This document shows, piece by piece, positions 46,873 through 58,400 of a DNA stretch of 64,000 bases (positions are counted from its first letter, which is position 1; each line of letters starts with the position of its first letter). Below the pieces are notes generated by a model that had not been told where the DNA came from, ran no database searches, and worked only from the letters and a program-made list of their open reading frames with translations. The stretch is taken from assembly GCA_907165135.1 (NCBI GenBank), contig OU015568.1, forward strand, positions 3,914,501 to 3,978,500, written 5' to 3'. The position numbers and the translations under genes are program-made. Source of the DNA: Oikopleura dioica. Its lineage: Eukaryota; Chordata; Appendicularia; Copelata; Oikopleuridae.

Positions 46873-48623
46873 TCATATGAATTTGAGTGGATTTTTAAAC
46901 GTCACAGCTGCAAGAATTGTAGGGCTCGGCGGCTGAAAAAGGAGTTTTAGAAGCTTTTTTGAAGTGTGGGAACAGGCTTACGTCTAACATGTTGGTGAAC
47001 CAAATTCCAAACAGTTGTGTCTTGAAGTACTTCAAATAGAGCCCGGTCAAACAGATCCTGTTGGGCGTTGGCAAAGTCGATGTTCCGAGTTAGCATACCG
47101 ATTCCATTGGCGCCCTAGATTAACAGTGAGTACAACACGATCACCAAGCCAAAGGAACTTACGATGTTACCAGGAAGACCCCTTGAACCTTTTGGTCCCC
47201 GTTCACCTTGAGCACCAGGAGATCCACATGGGCCTTGAGCACCAGGAGCACCTCGCTCACCAGCTTTTCCGGGAAGGCCAGGGCTGCCCGGAAGACCTCG
47301 CTTGCCGTTAGCTCCGCATTCTCCGGGCTCGCCATCAGCTCCTCTGTTTCCTTAATTTCTTTTATTGATTTGAAATATTAAAACGTCTCTTACCTTGAGC
47401 TCCTGGGGCACCGGGAAGACCTTGTCGACCGGGTCCACCTGGGGCACCACAGTCTCCTTGAGGTCCAGCTGGGCCAGGTTCTCCATCAGGTCCATTTCTT
47501 CCTGTTGGTCCCTCGCATCCGGCCGGTCCGGGATTTCCTTGAGGTCCCATGGGGCCATCAGGACCGACTGGCCCGCAGCATCCAGCCTTAGCATTTCGTG
47601 GCTCTGGGAAAGAAACTCTTTGTTCTTGGAAGTTGGTTTCACAGTAAGAGATGCAAGATCCAGGGCACTAGAATGATAGGATGAATACGTTATTGCGATC
47701 AAGGAAGAGTACCTGAGCAAAGAGCGCTGAGAACATGACAATAGCTTCTCGTCGTCGTGATCCAGTTCCCATGCCAGTATCAACAGCTGGAAGAATGAGT
47801 CCACCAGTGTTGGCATCGAGGAATCGCTGAGCAGCTCGGGTCTGTCGGAGAGCATCCTGGATAGCGCCTATGGAAGAAAAATTGAAAATAAGGATGAGAA
47901 AGAGTAATTTTTACCGGTCTTCTGAGTCTCAGCAAGAAGCGCAAGTTGGCCGATATCTCCATCAGATCCGACGAAAACTGGAAGGATGACGACTCCTCGG
48001 TTAATCAGTTGTTTGCAGAAATTGACGGTTGCACTGTTATCTTGGTACTCGTTGGCGACATAGATGAGGACATCTCCAGCTTCGAGTCCAGTTCTAAGTC
48101 GATCAAAGCTTCTGCTGTGGAGGTCGCCAAGATCAATGACTTCTCGGTTGTACTCGGCAAAAGTCTGGACAATTGGCTGGTAGACGGTTCGCAAGAAGTC
48201 TCTTCGAGCAATGGGAGGGTGAGCTTGGGTAAATTTGAAATCACCAAGTCTGTCGTTTGCCATATCTCCGTGGTAGGCGATTCCGACTCTGTTGCAAGAA
48301 CCTAGAGAGAAAATAAGGCATTGTTTTTAAGCGGATTCTTACGTCTGTCGGTGAAAAGAGGAGGACATTCGGTAAACTGGCAATGGAGCTGTGGAGGATG
48401 GAGAAGTCGAGAAGCGGTTCCGGCTTCGTACTTTGGCCAGAAGATTTCGTGTTTTGGTGCCACGCAAGTCTAAAGAAAGGGATGATGAATGAGCTACAGA
48501 TGTATTTGCTCGATATTTCTCTTGAAATCTTTTTTATTAATAATTCATAAAATTAAGACTCTTCGCTAATGGTACCTGTGAAGCGGCAAGCCCAAAGGCC
48601 GCCAAATAGAAAAGCTTTGCCAT
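46873..48623 (-). CDS. Secreted short-chain collagen with a VWA-like N-terminal domain
   Basis: Signal peptide [16 protein letters not shown] (exon 48623-48576). A Cys-containing region follows ([26 protein letters not shown]), then an alpha/beta domain of about 150 residues. It contains [47 protein letters not shown] and [10 protein letters not shown], the pattern of a divergent VWA/Rossmann fold. After a Cys pair (CPGSC) come Gly-X-Y repeats in two exons ([35 protein letters not shown]), about 45 triplets with few interruptions, and a non-collagenous end ([14 protein letters not shown]-like). Extracellular matrix or house component is inferred. Confidence 0.75.
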
Positions 48624-49237
48624 TCCGATCTCTAGACGCCCAGCGAATGGAATGAGCTCAAAAACGATGAGGGAAGTTGTTTACTGCCGGCCAAAGTAGA
48701 GCTTTCGCAAATAAGCAAGTCAAAAATAAGCAAAAAATGTATTTGCTTTAGTATTTTGTCCAGCGCCGCGCCGTCCAAATAAAAATAGACAGGAGAGTTT
48801 CGCGCATGAGTCGACCAAGTTGAAGTGGACATTGGGTAGCTGACCTTGAGATTTGATCCACCCATAAGATTCAAACAGAGTATCGGGCTCTTAGTAATAA
48901 TAAATTAAACTTTGTTCTCAAGTCATTTTTGAACGAAATAAACATTTTGATATGATCTGCCCGAAAAAATATTTCCAAGGATGAATAAAATTTCCTTGAA
49001 TACGTATACTTTGGACTTTGGCCTAAAGACTCTTGGACTTGATTTCAAAATTTTGAGATTCGAGATTCTTGATGATAGAAATGAGATTTCAGACAAAAAT
49101 TTGAGATCCTTGTTGATTTCAAATTATCTAGCCCTGGCGACGTGTCAATATGAACTTATGTACAATGGCCTTGAAACTGGAACTTTCAAGTTGGCATCTC
49201 AAACAAAAGTTGGCCTTCCCAAATAGACGACGCCGGT
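48624..49237. other. Intergenic, no confident gene
   Basis: A single-exon frame of 81 residues at 48981-49226 has no signal peptide, homology or splice support and is not called. Confidence 0.4.
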
Positions 49238-49769
49238 CAGTGTTTGAAAAAATGGTGAGCGCGAGCCACGAGCGAGCGGGAGCGAGTGAGCGAGCGCTCA
49301 TGCTCACTCGTTCACCATAATTTCGAGAACCTCTGCTCGCGCTCGCTCACTCACCAGAAAATTCCAAGGTCCCTGCTTGCGCTCACTTGCGCTCGCTCAC
49401 TGTTATTTTTAGCGAATTCAATATAAAGACAAAGTCATATAATATTAATGAAATCCATCTTGCTATTATGTTTTTATTTCGTTAGAATACTCATTATCAA
49501 CTTATGATAAGCTTAAGTCCTTTAAACTTTAAAGCATTAAAATTTTTTAGGAAAAACCGTTTCTAAAAAGCTGCGAGTGAGCGCGAGCGAGCGAGCGAGC
49601 GCTCATGCTCGCTCACTCATAGAAAATCACGGTATCTGCGCTCGCGCTCGCTCGCTCACGAAAAAAATCATAAGGATCCGCTCGCGCTTGCTCACTCATG
49701 TTAAAATTCTGGGGGCCTCTGCTCGCGCTCACTCGCTCACGAGAGTTTTGACCATTATTTCAAACACTG
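49238..49769. mobile_element. hAT-like MITE with GAGCGAGC subterminal arrays
   Basis: 532 bp. Inverted ends CAGTGTTTGAAAAAATGGT and ACCATTATTTCAAACACTG, flanked by an exact 8-bp target duplication ACGCCGGT (49230-49237 and 49770-49777). Both sides carry arrays of GAGCGAGCG/CTCGCTCACT and CGCTCATG-type dyads. No transposase frame. Confidence 0.9.
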
Positions 49770-50054
49770 ACGCCGGTCATCAGCAGCCAACAGGCTTATT
49801 AAGAAGAAATTCCAAGTAAAAGGGTTTTCTATAGAATGAAGCATTTAATTTAAATTTCTAATTAAAAAAAAAGTCATCGGGACATATATATTATAGTTGC
49901 AATGATATGAGATGTTAATTGACTCTGATGATTTGTCAATCTTTCACCAAGATAAATGTCCATCATCATCATTTATTCATGCGATAAAAAGCAAGTGCCT
50001 TGTCTTCAAAATAAAAAGTCAGTCAAGTAAAAAAGGCACCATCGAAGAAAAAAA
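49770..50054. other. Spacer before the peptide-precursor gene
   Basis: AT-rich, with a long A run just before the ATG at 50055. No gene seen. Confidence 0.4.
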
Positions 50055-50395
50055 ATGAGAATTGTTCTTTTTATTCATGCTTTTTCCCTAGCATTCTCTT
50101 CCAGATGGAATTTGTTAGATGCTGACGACCGATTTAGTAATTTTCTGAAGTCAAAACTCGGAAGAAAGAGAGTGAAATCGATGAAAAATCACGCTCGGAT
50201 TTATCGAAACTTGCATTTACGGGAGGCAAGTAATTTTGATTATGATGGGAGCAGATTTTTATCGTGTTCGTTAAAATCAACATCAAGTTCAACCTCTACT
50301 TCTGATGTTTTCAATAATTTAATTTTTAGGCACTTCGTCGAAAAGCTCAGAATCTTCAAAACAAGCACCCTGTTCTTCTCAAAGAGTCAATTTGA
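50055..50395 (+). CDS. Candidate secreted peptide precursor with an amidation site
   Basis: Exon 1 50055-50225, GC-AG intron (donor GAG|GCAAGT), exon 2 50330-50395; 78 residues. A signal peptide MRIVLFIHAFSLAFSS is followed by an about 20-residue peptide ending LKSKL and then GRKR, a standard amidation plus dibasic cleavage site. The rest is basic and helical (HARIYRNLHLRE, then ALRRKAQNLQNKHP). The arrangement (signal, peptide, GRKR, spacer) is that of a neuropeptide or hormone precursor. No known family recognised. If the intron is not removed, the frame runs on to 50426 with a different tail. Confidence 0.45.
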
Positions 50396-51172
50396 TGGAA
50401 ATTACAAAAGAATAAAAAATACCTGATAGGAAATTTCTTCGTGTTTTTCGCAAAATGCAGATTTCGGCAAGTGATGAACATGTGAAGTGTGGGAATAACT
50501 GCGGCAGTGAAAAGAAAAAAAGGGTTCACGTTTGACCGCGTGAATGATAATTGAGGTGGGGAAGATAATCCAAGATTTTGGCCGTTTTTTCAAATTTAAG
50601 TTGACGGTCAAAATGACAACGTCATGCACAAAGGTTGCAGCAAGATCGGCGATAAAATACGATTGAAAATATTGGTACACTTTAAAATGATGACAGTTTT
50701 CATTGACATGTTCAACAATTCAAATCAATATCACAGAAAAATATTCAAGATAAAAGTCTTTTTTCAAATTGACATTATGTCATCTCCTCTTTATATTTTG
50801 AGAGAGGAAAATGGAACCTCCAAAATCATACCCAAAAGACTTTAGCGGTCACTTTTATCTCGGTCATCGTCAATCGCTGGGAATTTTTTTCTGGCTAACA
50901 GACTGTAAGCGACTGTCGCTCTGTTACTGTCCACCGCAAGGTAAAATAAAGAAAGACTACGATTGATGATATTGTCTTTCTATTCAATAAATATCATAAT
51001 AATAAATATGAAATAAAAATACATTAATAGAACTGTAACTAATAATGAGCAAGCTTTATGGGACCAACATCGCCCTTGGCAAATCATGAGTCAGAAATCA
51101 AAAAAGTCAACTTCAAACTTTGAAATTCTTCGATAAATAAAGTCAACAGTAACATTCGAGAGAAATTCAAAA
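50396..51172. other. Intergenic, no gene seen
   Basis: Short frames on both strands at 50402-50845 lack support. AT-rich, with AATAAA-like signals near 50990. Confidence 0.4.
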
Positions 51173-54050
51173 ATGTCAGCTTACCCCGTTGTTTTTCTAA
51201 CTGGAGCGTCTGGGTTCGTCGGCCGAGCGGTTTTAGGACTCAGGAGTTGGAAATTGAACTGACTAATTATTTTTCTATTGATGATTTAGAGATATCGCTT
51301 GGTGGATAATTCTATCAAGTGCTAGAATTTCCAGACGACTTTGAATTTCAAGTTGAAAACTTGAAGTCAATAAATTTCAAGAAACGTTGCAGAGTAAACG
51401 TTTTTCTGCTCAGGGCTACAAACAACCACGCCTGTTAGGATAAACTATCGGCGGTAATTTTCCGTGTTAAGATAATTATCAAATGCGTAAATAAGCATTT
51501 ACAGTTCACACTCGTTCTTGTCATAAAAAAATTTTTTAAGTCGAAAATGTTTTTGGCAAAATTTTTGTTGAAAAAGAAGAAATTTGATCTTTTTAACTCC
51601 CAAAAAGACGAATTGTCTAAGAGACATACCATCCCGATTCCAGTCTTTAATAGCACCCCGACCGGTTCAGATCGCCAAGTAAAGCTGGATTTGTGCGATT
51701 TCGAAGCGCTGAGAAGAGAAATTGATCGATCCGGGGCGGATGTTTTGTCAATGGGTTAAATTATGAAATAATCGGTGTTTGTAAAAGCTACTTGAAGCAT
51801 GATTATGCGCATTTATGATTTCAAAAATACTCAAAAGTCCAAAATGATGATTTTAGAAAGTTTTTTCTTCAAGTAAAAACTTCATCATTCCTTGTTTTTT
51901 CACAATAATTAACCCATTTTTATATTCACTGCGCCGCAAAATGCAATGTTGCAAATGTGTCTGGAGAAAAAGACAAAGGATAAGTATGAAAGCCCGTTTT
52001 TTAATTTAAAAATATTCGCGAAATCTGAAAATTGCTTAAAATTGCTATTTTGAAAGCCTGATCTTTGTCATTCTTTCAACAGCAAGACTGCTAAACGTCG
52101 AATGCTCAGAAGAACTGGCGAAAATCTGCAAAGAAAAAAACATTCACCTCGTGTTTATTTCGACAAACTACGTATTCGACGGAAAAGAGCCGCCTTACGC
52201 CCCTGACAAGAGTTTTTCGCTAATAATTTTAATTCTAAGCCAATAAGACTAAGTCCTTGAGCGCTTGAGAACACGTATTCAATGTTCGTTATTCAGGTTC
52301 AACTGAGAATTTCTCGATTAAAATCGGAGGCAAATTTTTATCAAAATCTCAAGGTATTAATTTCATGTCCTTATTTATATTGATTTTTCATTTTAGTGGA
52401 AATATATATACTGAGACGCTTTTTTTTTCAACGATTTCCGCATTCTAGGACCCAGAACACCATACAGATTTGGAATCAGTGAAGAAAATCTAGAAACTTG
52501 ACCTTTTAGATTTTCAAAAAACACTTCCGGTTGCGATTCTAGAGCCGGAAGTAGGTAAAATTTGAGAACATTTCAAGTCATTTGGAAAAATAATTCAACC
52601 GAACCGCGGTCTAACCAACCGGTAAAAAATGAAGAAAATTTCATGAATTTGTGCCATTTTTCATAATTTTATCGGTAAGTTTGACCGATAGAGACTGTTT
52701 CTTCGAATGAATTGATTATAAGAAACTTAGAATTTTATGGGCTTCAATTTGATAGGTCACACTTTACCCTAACTGCTAAATTTCGGCAAAGAATCGTAAC
52801 CGGAGTGTTTTTGAAAATCTAAAAGAAGGATTTTCTTCGCTGATTCCAAATATGACAAATCCAGTTGAAATGATTATGGCGCCCGTGAAAAAGAAAAAGA
52901 CGCAAAAACAAATCCAGTGGAAAAAGCTGAAAACAAGATTCTCAACATTTTACCCTCCGCTACCATCCTGCGCATTTCACTACAGTATGGAGATCATACT
53001 GGACTTTCGAATGTTGTAAGCCCACCTTTCGATCAATGCAATAAATTGTCTTTGAAGAAGAATACAATAAGTCTGGTTTTACTAAGCTTAATTGACCAAA
53101 TGTTTACTGTTTATTTTGAAATACATTTTCTAGGACGGTCTCATAAAGCATTTATTGCCTTGAAGTGAAGGTGGGCTTAGAACAACTCAATTTTGCCATC
53201 GTCGAAATCGGTCCTGGACGCAATCACGTGCCAAACGCCGGTTGCACTTGACAATGTTCAAATACGAAGTCCAACATGTGTCAGGCCTCGGTTGAAAATG
53301 GACAGCTAGGTCTTTGATTCTTACCAAATTTTTTTCACAAAAAATCGAGCTTTCTTTTTTTCAACCAAAAAAAGAAACACTGCCAAAGAAAAGTTTCGGG
53401 AAAATTTATGTAAAATTTTGGATTTCAAGAAACATAACTCAGTTGGGGGAAAATTACGATCTACTAGTTGAAATTTGCGAGTAATGAAATTTGCTTTGAC
53501 AGTTTTTTGAAACTTCTATGAAGTGATATGCGATTTGGCTCTTACACGCTCGGGCGGCGTATTCAATTATACCGATGGAGAGGTGATGACGCGATTCCAT
53601 TTCGCTCTCAAGGCGGCCAGGGCGGTGGGGATGAGCTCAAAGCACATCAGGTACTCAGGATCAATGCTTATGTATATTATGTCACTATATGCTATTATGT
53701 CACTTGTTCAAGAACGTACGCCACTCTTACTGTGTTCTTTGACAGAAAAGTCGACAAAGGAAAAACATGATTTGGCGGAAAAAATTGAAGTTTTTGGCAA
53801 AAAGTCAAAAAATTAGCGAAAATATCGATATTTTTTCTGTAATTTCGACATTTTTTTCAATAATTTACTGAATTTGTAGCGCAAAAACAGAACCATCAGC
53901 TGTTCCGAGGCCTCACGACTGTAGCATGCTTTCAGGAAAGGGAAGCTACTGTATCAAAATGATAAATGATGATGATTTATTCTTGTGTCCTTTTTGGCTT
54001 CCTGGAAAAAGACAAACTGACGGGGTACATCAACTTGCCGAAAGTGGACT
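51173..54050 (+). CDS. MAT2B: MAT2B / RmlD-like NAD(P)-binding protein (exon model incomplete)
   Basis: Regulatory subunit of methionine adenosyltransferase in animals, a short-chain-dehydrogenase fold. Fragments in order: VVFLTGASGFVGRAV (dinucleotide-binding loop, 51173-51229); VKLDLCDFEALRREIDRSGAD (about 51670-51740); CAAKCNVANVSGEKDK (to 51978); RLLNVECSEELAKICKEK and VFISTNYVFDGKEPPYAP (52083-52205); NPVEKAENKILNILPSATIL with RISLQYG (about 52890-52995); GVFNYTDGEVMTRFHFALKA (53548-53650); PSAVPRPHDCSMLSG (53890-53940) and CPFWLPGKRQTD near 53990. The order matches the whole MAT2B fold. Introns are long and MITE-filled for this genome. Intron 51979-52082 is GA-AG. Some junctions are unresolved, so it could be a decaying gene. 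Its end overlaps the start of the next frame. Confidence 0.65.
52468..52851. mobile_element. Inverted-repeat element (MITE) in a MAT2B intron
   Basis: The outer about 75 bp on each side are near-perfect inverted repeats. The left arm contains TTTGGAATCAGTGAAGAAAA and TTTAGATTTTCAAAAA; the right arm is their complement. No frame inside. Confidence 0.7.
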
Positions 54051-54818
54051 TCTCGTTACAAATTAAACAATGCTGGGGCGATCGGGTGAAATCCACCGAG
54101 GAATCTTCTTCAAAAGCGTGTTCTGGAGAAAAAGATGTAAGCAAGCTGCTTACTTCTGTTACCCCTCTTGTCGAGGATGGTCTTTTTGTGTTCACAACGT
54201 CACCAGATGCCAAAGTGAGTGAATACAATCTTTCAATCAATCTGAATGCTTTATTTTCAAGAATTGCGAAGGTGTCAAAATGATTTTTCACGAAAGGGAA
54301 GCGGCAACTGTAATCCTTCCTTTGGACGTTGCGAAGTTGAAGGGGCTTGAGTACACGTTTCCCTCAAAGCTGATAACGTTGAACATACACTCGAGTCTTG
54401 AGGCAGTCGGATTCATGTACGGGTTGAAAATGGGTCGGCCTCTTCTTTTTTTTGAAAATATCGCTTCAAAGAGCTTGAAATTTTACCAGTGCCCCTGTTT
54501 TTTTAAAGTGCTAAAAATGACGACGTTACTTCCTGAATGACTCATTTGCGATGTCACGTCGTCATTTTTAGCATTTTGAGAAAACAGGGGGACGTTATAT
54601 CAAAAGTGAAAGATGGAATCGTAAGAAACTCACGTTTTTGAACTGCTCGGTTAATTATTTTTCGTTTGAATCCGGGGAAAAGAACGGAAATCAGCAGGAA
54701 GCTCACCGATTTGAAAATACCATGCAACGTTGTCGCCGGATACTACCATGATCATCTCTTCGTTCCTGAGCCGATGCTGGAGGATGCTCTTTCTGTGTTT
54801 CCCAATTTCAAAAACTGA
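53966..54818 (+). CDS. ACT-domain protein of a mainly bacterial family (ACT_3-like)
   Basis: Exons 53966-54214, 54262-54416 and 54683-54818 give 180 codons. Recognisable order: SKLLTSVTPLVEDGLFVFTT (family pattern LL..L.PVL..G.YVF), then LKGLEYTFPSKLITLNIHSS with LEAVGF, then KLTDLKIPCNVVAGYYHDH and LFVPEPMLEDAL. The CNVVAGYYHDHLFVP end is the hallmark of small bacterial ACT-domain proteins. Exon junctions fit the family exactly. ACT domains usually bind amino acids; no specific ligand is known for this group. Three spliceosomal exons show it is a resident eukaryotic gene, so it is either an ancient eukaryotic member or a transfer from bacteria. The true start is uncertain because the first exon overlaps the MAT2B end. 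Confidence 0.75.
54497..54596. repeat. Foldback element in an ACT-gene intron
   Basis: Two arms of about 35 nt (around CCCCTGTTTT...GCTAAAAATGACGACGT and its complement ending AACAGGGGG) separated by about 28 nt. It lies within intron 54417-54682. A strong hairpin in RNA or a tiny MITE. Confidence 0.75.
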
Positions 54819-57800
54819 GTTATAAAAAGCCTTTTATTCTTTGAAGGGTTTGGAAATGAATGTTTCGAGTGGCTCTAGAAGACTTAGTCGTGAATTTACT
54901 AGTTGTTCACACGTACAATTCAGTGAAGCGCTGTTATTGTTATTTTTGCTGTTTTATGAATCATGACGTAACCTGAATTCGGATTTTCAACATTTTTTAT
55001 TAAAAGATTATTCGGTTTTTTTTTACACGTCATTGCAAATCAAATCAAAAAGGAGTGTTGTCTTGTCTTATATAATATTATATCTATATTATTATATTTA
55101 TATTATTATTCTCTATTATTATATATTATATTATTATCTTATATTATATTATATATAATTATATATTACAGTTAATTATGGAATTTTTGGACATTTTTTG
55201 TCCCAAGATTTTCGCAAAAATGTCCAAAAATTCGATGCATGCTGTCAAAAAAAATGTCCCATCCAAATCGCTCAAAAAAAATTTTTTCGAGGAAAATATC
55301 CATCATCCTCTGTTTCATCCTTCTTCTAAAGACAAAAAATATTCTAAGGGTACGCGATCAACCTTCAATCTCATCATATTCAAAGAAAAAGTAAGATTTT
55401 CGATAAGAAAAAAGGCCATATCTGGCAAAAAACGGAAAATTTAAAATTTTGGCGCAGAAAATGTCCAAAAATTTGATACAGGCACTTTTGAAAAGTGTCC
55501 CCAGAAAACCCCTTAAAATTGCAAAAATGTCCAAATATTTGATGTCCGAAAATTCCATAAAAAACTGTATATAATTATATAAGACACAATTTTCTTTGGA
55601 GGATGACTCATCCTTTTTGAGGTTTTCTTCGAATTAAGATTATCAAATTTATTAAGTAAAATATAGCGTTTTACATAATCACTCATTTATTCAATTAGTG
55701 GTATCAATACTTATCTTCTTCTTCATCCTAAGTTTGAGACTCAGAATCAGCAAGAAAAAAAACGTGGTGCCGAAGAATTGCTGGAGCTCGTAGATCCCAC
55801 AAAACAATAAATAATTACTTTGGTATTTATAAAAATATCTTTTTTTTCGGCATGCGAGTGGCAGCTAAACACGATTCGAGCATTTTTAGTTGGGGTTTTT
55901 GATTGAAGATGCGTGTTTTCAACACGTTTTCGCTGTCCAAAAAGCGCTAGAATCGAACTTGGAAAACGGTCGGGAAGACGGGAAGAATGCTGTGGTTTAT
56001 AATTTAAGTAGGTATATGTCTATACAGGATAATCTGGTGGAGGCTCCCTTCAATTAAAAAATGGCTTGTTTTCTGTCGGAGCCACGGCGCTCTTTTGATA
56101 CGGACGGAGAGATTCCGGCGTCTACGTAATTTTCTAAAAGGATGTTGAGGCCTTTCTTTTTTGGCTTTTTGGCGGGAAATTTTCAAATATCCCGGAAACT
56201 TTACTGTTTTAGGTGCATCTTATACTACTAAATGCTGCATAAATCTTATCAAACCAATGTCGATACCCTTAAATAACTTCTCCAGGTGTCTCCTGATTTT
56301 TCGGTTCTAGAGGACTAATTTAAGGGTATTGGCATTTTTGTCTGTGAGATTTACGTGGCAGACACGGGATGTGACTGACTGACTGATTGATTGACTGATA
56401 AGGCCGCGATAAGAGACGAAAATAACCTACTTCAAGAATTTATTCTTTCTTCGATTTTGGATCGTTCTAAAATCAGAACTGGAGCTATAATTTGCAGAAA
56501 AATGCATCTTTATCTGTTTCGTAAGATTCCTTGAAAGAAACGTGAGGCGGGCTATTATTGTATTAGCTTGGGGAACTTGTGTGACATACCATAACGGCCG
56601 TAAGTCTCCATCTGGTGAAGAATTTGCACAGCCTTCGCTCTAAAACCCAAAGAAGCTAATTGCTGCCTGTGGTTTCTTATTCAAAAGAGGCCAAAATGAT
56701 GAAAAAGATCTCGCTTATTCGAAAATATATAGTAAAGGGAACCCTAAACTCGTCAGCTGAATTTATTGAAAACAATGATGCTTCACGGTATGAGTCATTT
56801 TCGCCTAAATCCTCACCTTCCTTTTTTCAGATTACTAAGATCAATTATATTTAGGGAAAGACCCAAAAAATGGTTAATCCGCTAATAAATCGCATTTCTC
56901 GAATAATGGAAGTGCATTTTTGGAAAACCAATAAGATTGCTGTATTTGGCTTACCGGCCAATCAAAACTCTTATTCATAAGATTTCTTTCATTTTTAGCC
57001 AGTCTAAGTTGAATTCATTCACCGTCTAATAAAAAAAAGATAGTGTTAAGTCAGAAACTACTGTATTTATGTAATTCTGTGGTTCAAAGATCATTTTCCA
57101 TTAGAATTAAACTTAGTGAACCACTATTTATGTGTTGCGGTATTTCAAAAGTTTCGTTGCAATTTGGCTCTCAGATCCTGGATCCCCGAATATTTCCCTG
57201 AAAATACATTTTTGAGAACTGTTACGAAAATGTTCTTTTCCCTGTAGCATCCGGCAATTTTCCTTCCTGGATTATCGCATCTGGATTGTAACGAACCCTA
57301 ATTTTACGCTTGATTATTTGACTTTCGGGTTCTCACTTTTTTTTTGTAAATTATGATGCTCTTTCTCGGTACATCTTTTTTCTCCTAAATTTCGTGTAGA
57401 AATTCCCTTACTTACTGTATCTTCTGAATCGCTTGACAAAACTCCTCGCTGTCTGAAAATAAGATCATCTTTTAAAAACCATAAAAACGAAAGCTGAAAA
57501 AAGCTAAAATTCCCAACAAAAACATTCCCACGAATAATCAAAAATGAAAAACAAAACGTTGTGAAAAATATTCGCAATCCAATTTTCGGTATACAGCAGT
57601 CGTAACTGGATTTGCTTTTTCACGTTGAGCAGACTCACCCGTAATCGCGTGAATTTCGTGGTCGCCAATTTTTTTAAGAATAAAAAAACAACTATTACAA
57701 AAAAAAATGTCAAGGAGGAACATGTCAAGAAGGAACATAATTTCGAAATCGCTCACTCCAGGCAACTTAATTTTAGACCTCTAAAACCTCGAAAACATAA

Positions 57801-58107
57801 TGTAAAAACATAATAATTTATTATCAGCGTTCAGATTTCCCTTTATCATGGCCACTTGAAAGTCTTTGAAGACGACAAAGGAACACTATCTTTTTTGAAT
57901 GCGGCAATTTATCAAAATGCGCGAGACGCGGCGTTTTCTAAATTACCTTCGTAATGAATTTTTTCCTCATCACCCAAACCATCTAATAATAATTTCACAA
58001 TAGCTCATGCGTCATTGTAACACTCGCTGGCGATTTTTAAATTAGCTCTCACTTTTTTCGGCTTTCTTTTTATCCACATTGCCCGCCCACCTGCGTTAAA
58101 ACCTGTG
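54819..58107. other. Gene-poor, repeat-rich region
   Basis: No convincing gene. It holds a TATTATA microsatellite (about 55060-55170), an inverted-repeat element (55177-55561) and a TGACTGAC/TGATTGAT tract near 56375-56400. A minus-strand stretch at 57330-57770 has a coding look (HEIHAITGESAQREKANPV) and possible small exons, but no complete model could be built. Confidence 0.45.
55177..55561. mobile_element. Inverted-repeat element
   Basis: Ends ATGGAATTTTTGGACAT and ATGTCCGAAAATTCCAT are inverted (one mismatch). Several internal copies of AAAATGTCCAAA occur. No transposase. Target duplication not clear; TA is possible. Confidence 0.6.
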
Positions 58108-58400
58108 TCAGGGTCCAAAAACATCTTAAAAGAAAAGCCGCGTTGCGGCTTTTTCAAAAACGAAGCCGCAAAGCGGCTTCGCCAGAATTTTTGTTTTCTT
58201 ACTTAAAATACTGTTTCAGGACCCGGACTCAGGTTTTCTGAAAAAATCTGTGTCAGGGACCCTGACTCAGGGTCTAAAAAGATTTGAAAAGAAAAGCCGC
58301 GTAGCAGTTTTTCAAGAAACGAAGCCGCATAGCGGCTTCGCCAGAATTTTCATTTTCTTACTTGAAGTACTGTCTCAAGACCCTGACTCAGGTTTTTTAC
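58108..58400. repeat. Two-copy tandem repeat with GAAGCCGC hairpins
   Basis: Two units of about 145-150 bp. Each holds GAAAAGCCGCGT..CGG-type and GAAGCCGCAAAGCGGCTTCG dyads and a CTGACTCAGG motif. A partial third copy follows at 58400-58450. Function unknown. Confidence 0.75.

Noticed and set aside
48981-49226. 81-residue frame beside the MITE
   Set aside because: No homology, signal peptide or conserved structure; could be chance.
55605-55625. ACTCATCC...TTTTTGAG resembling part of a larvacean spliced-leader sequence
   Set aside because: Only a short partial match without the donor site and structure of an SL RNA gene.
57330-57770. Minus-strand membrane-protein gene
   Set aside because: Some coding character and an exon-like stretch, but no complete model; left in the gene-poor region entry.
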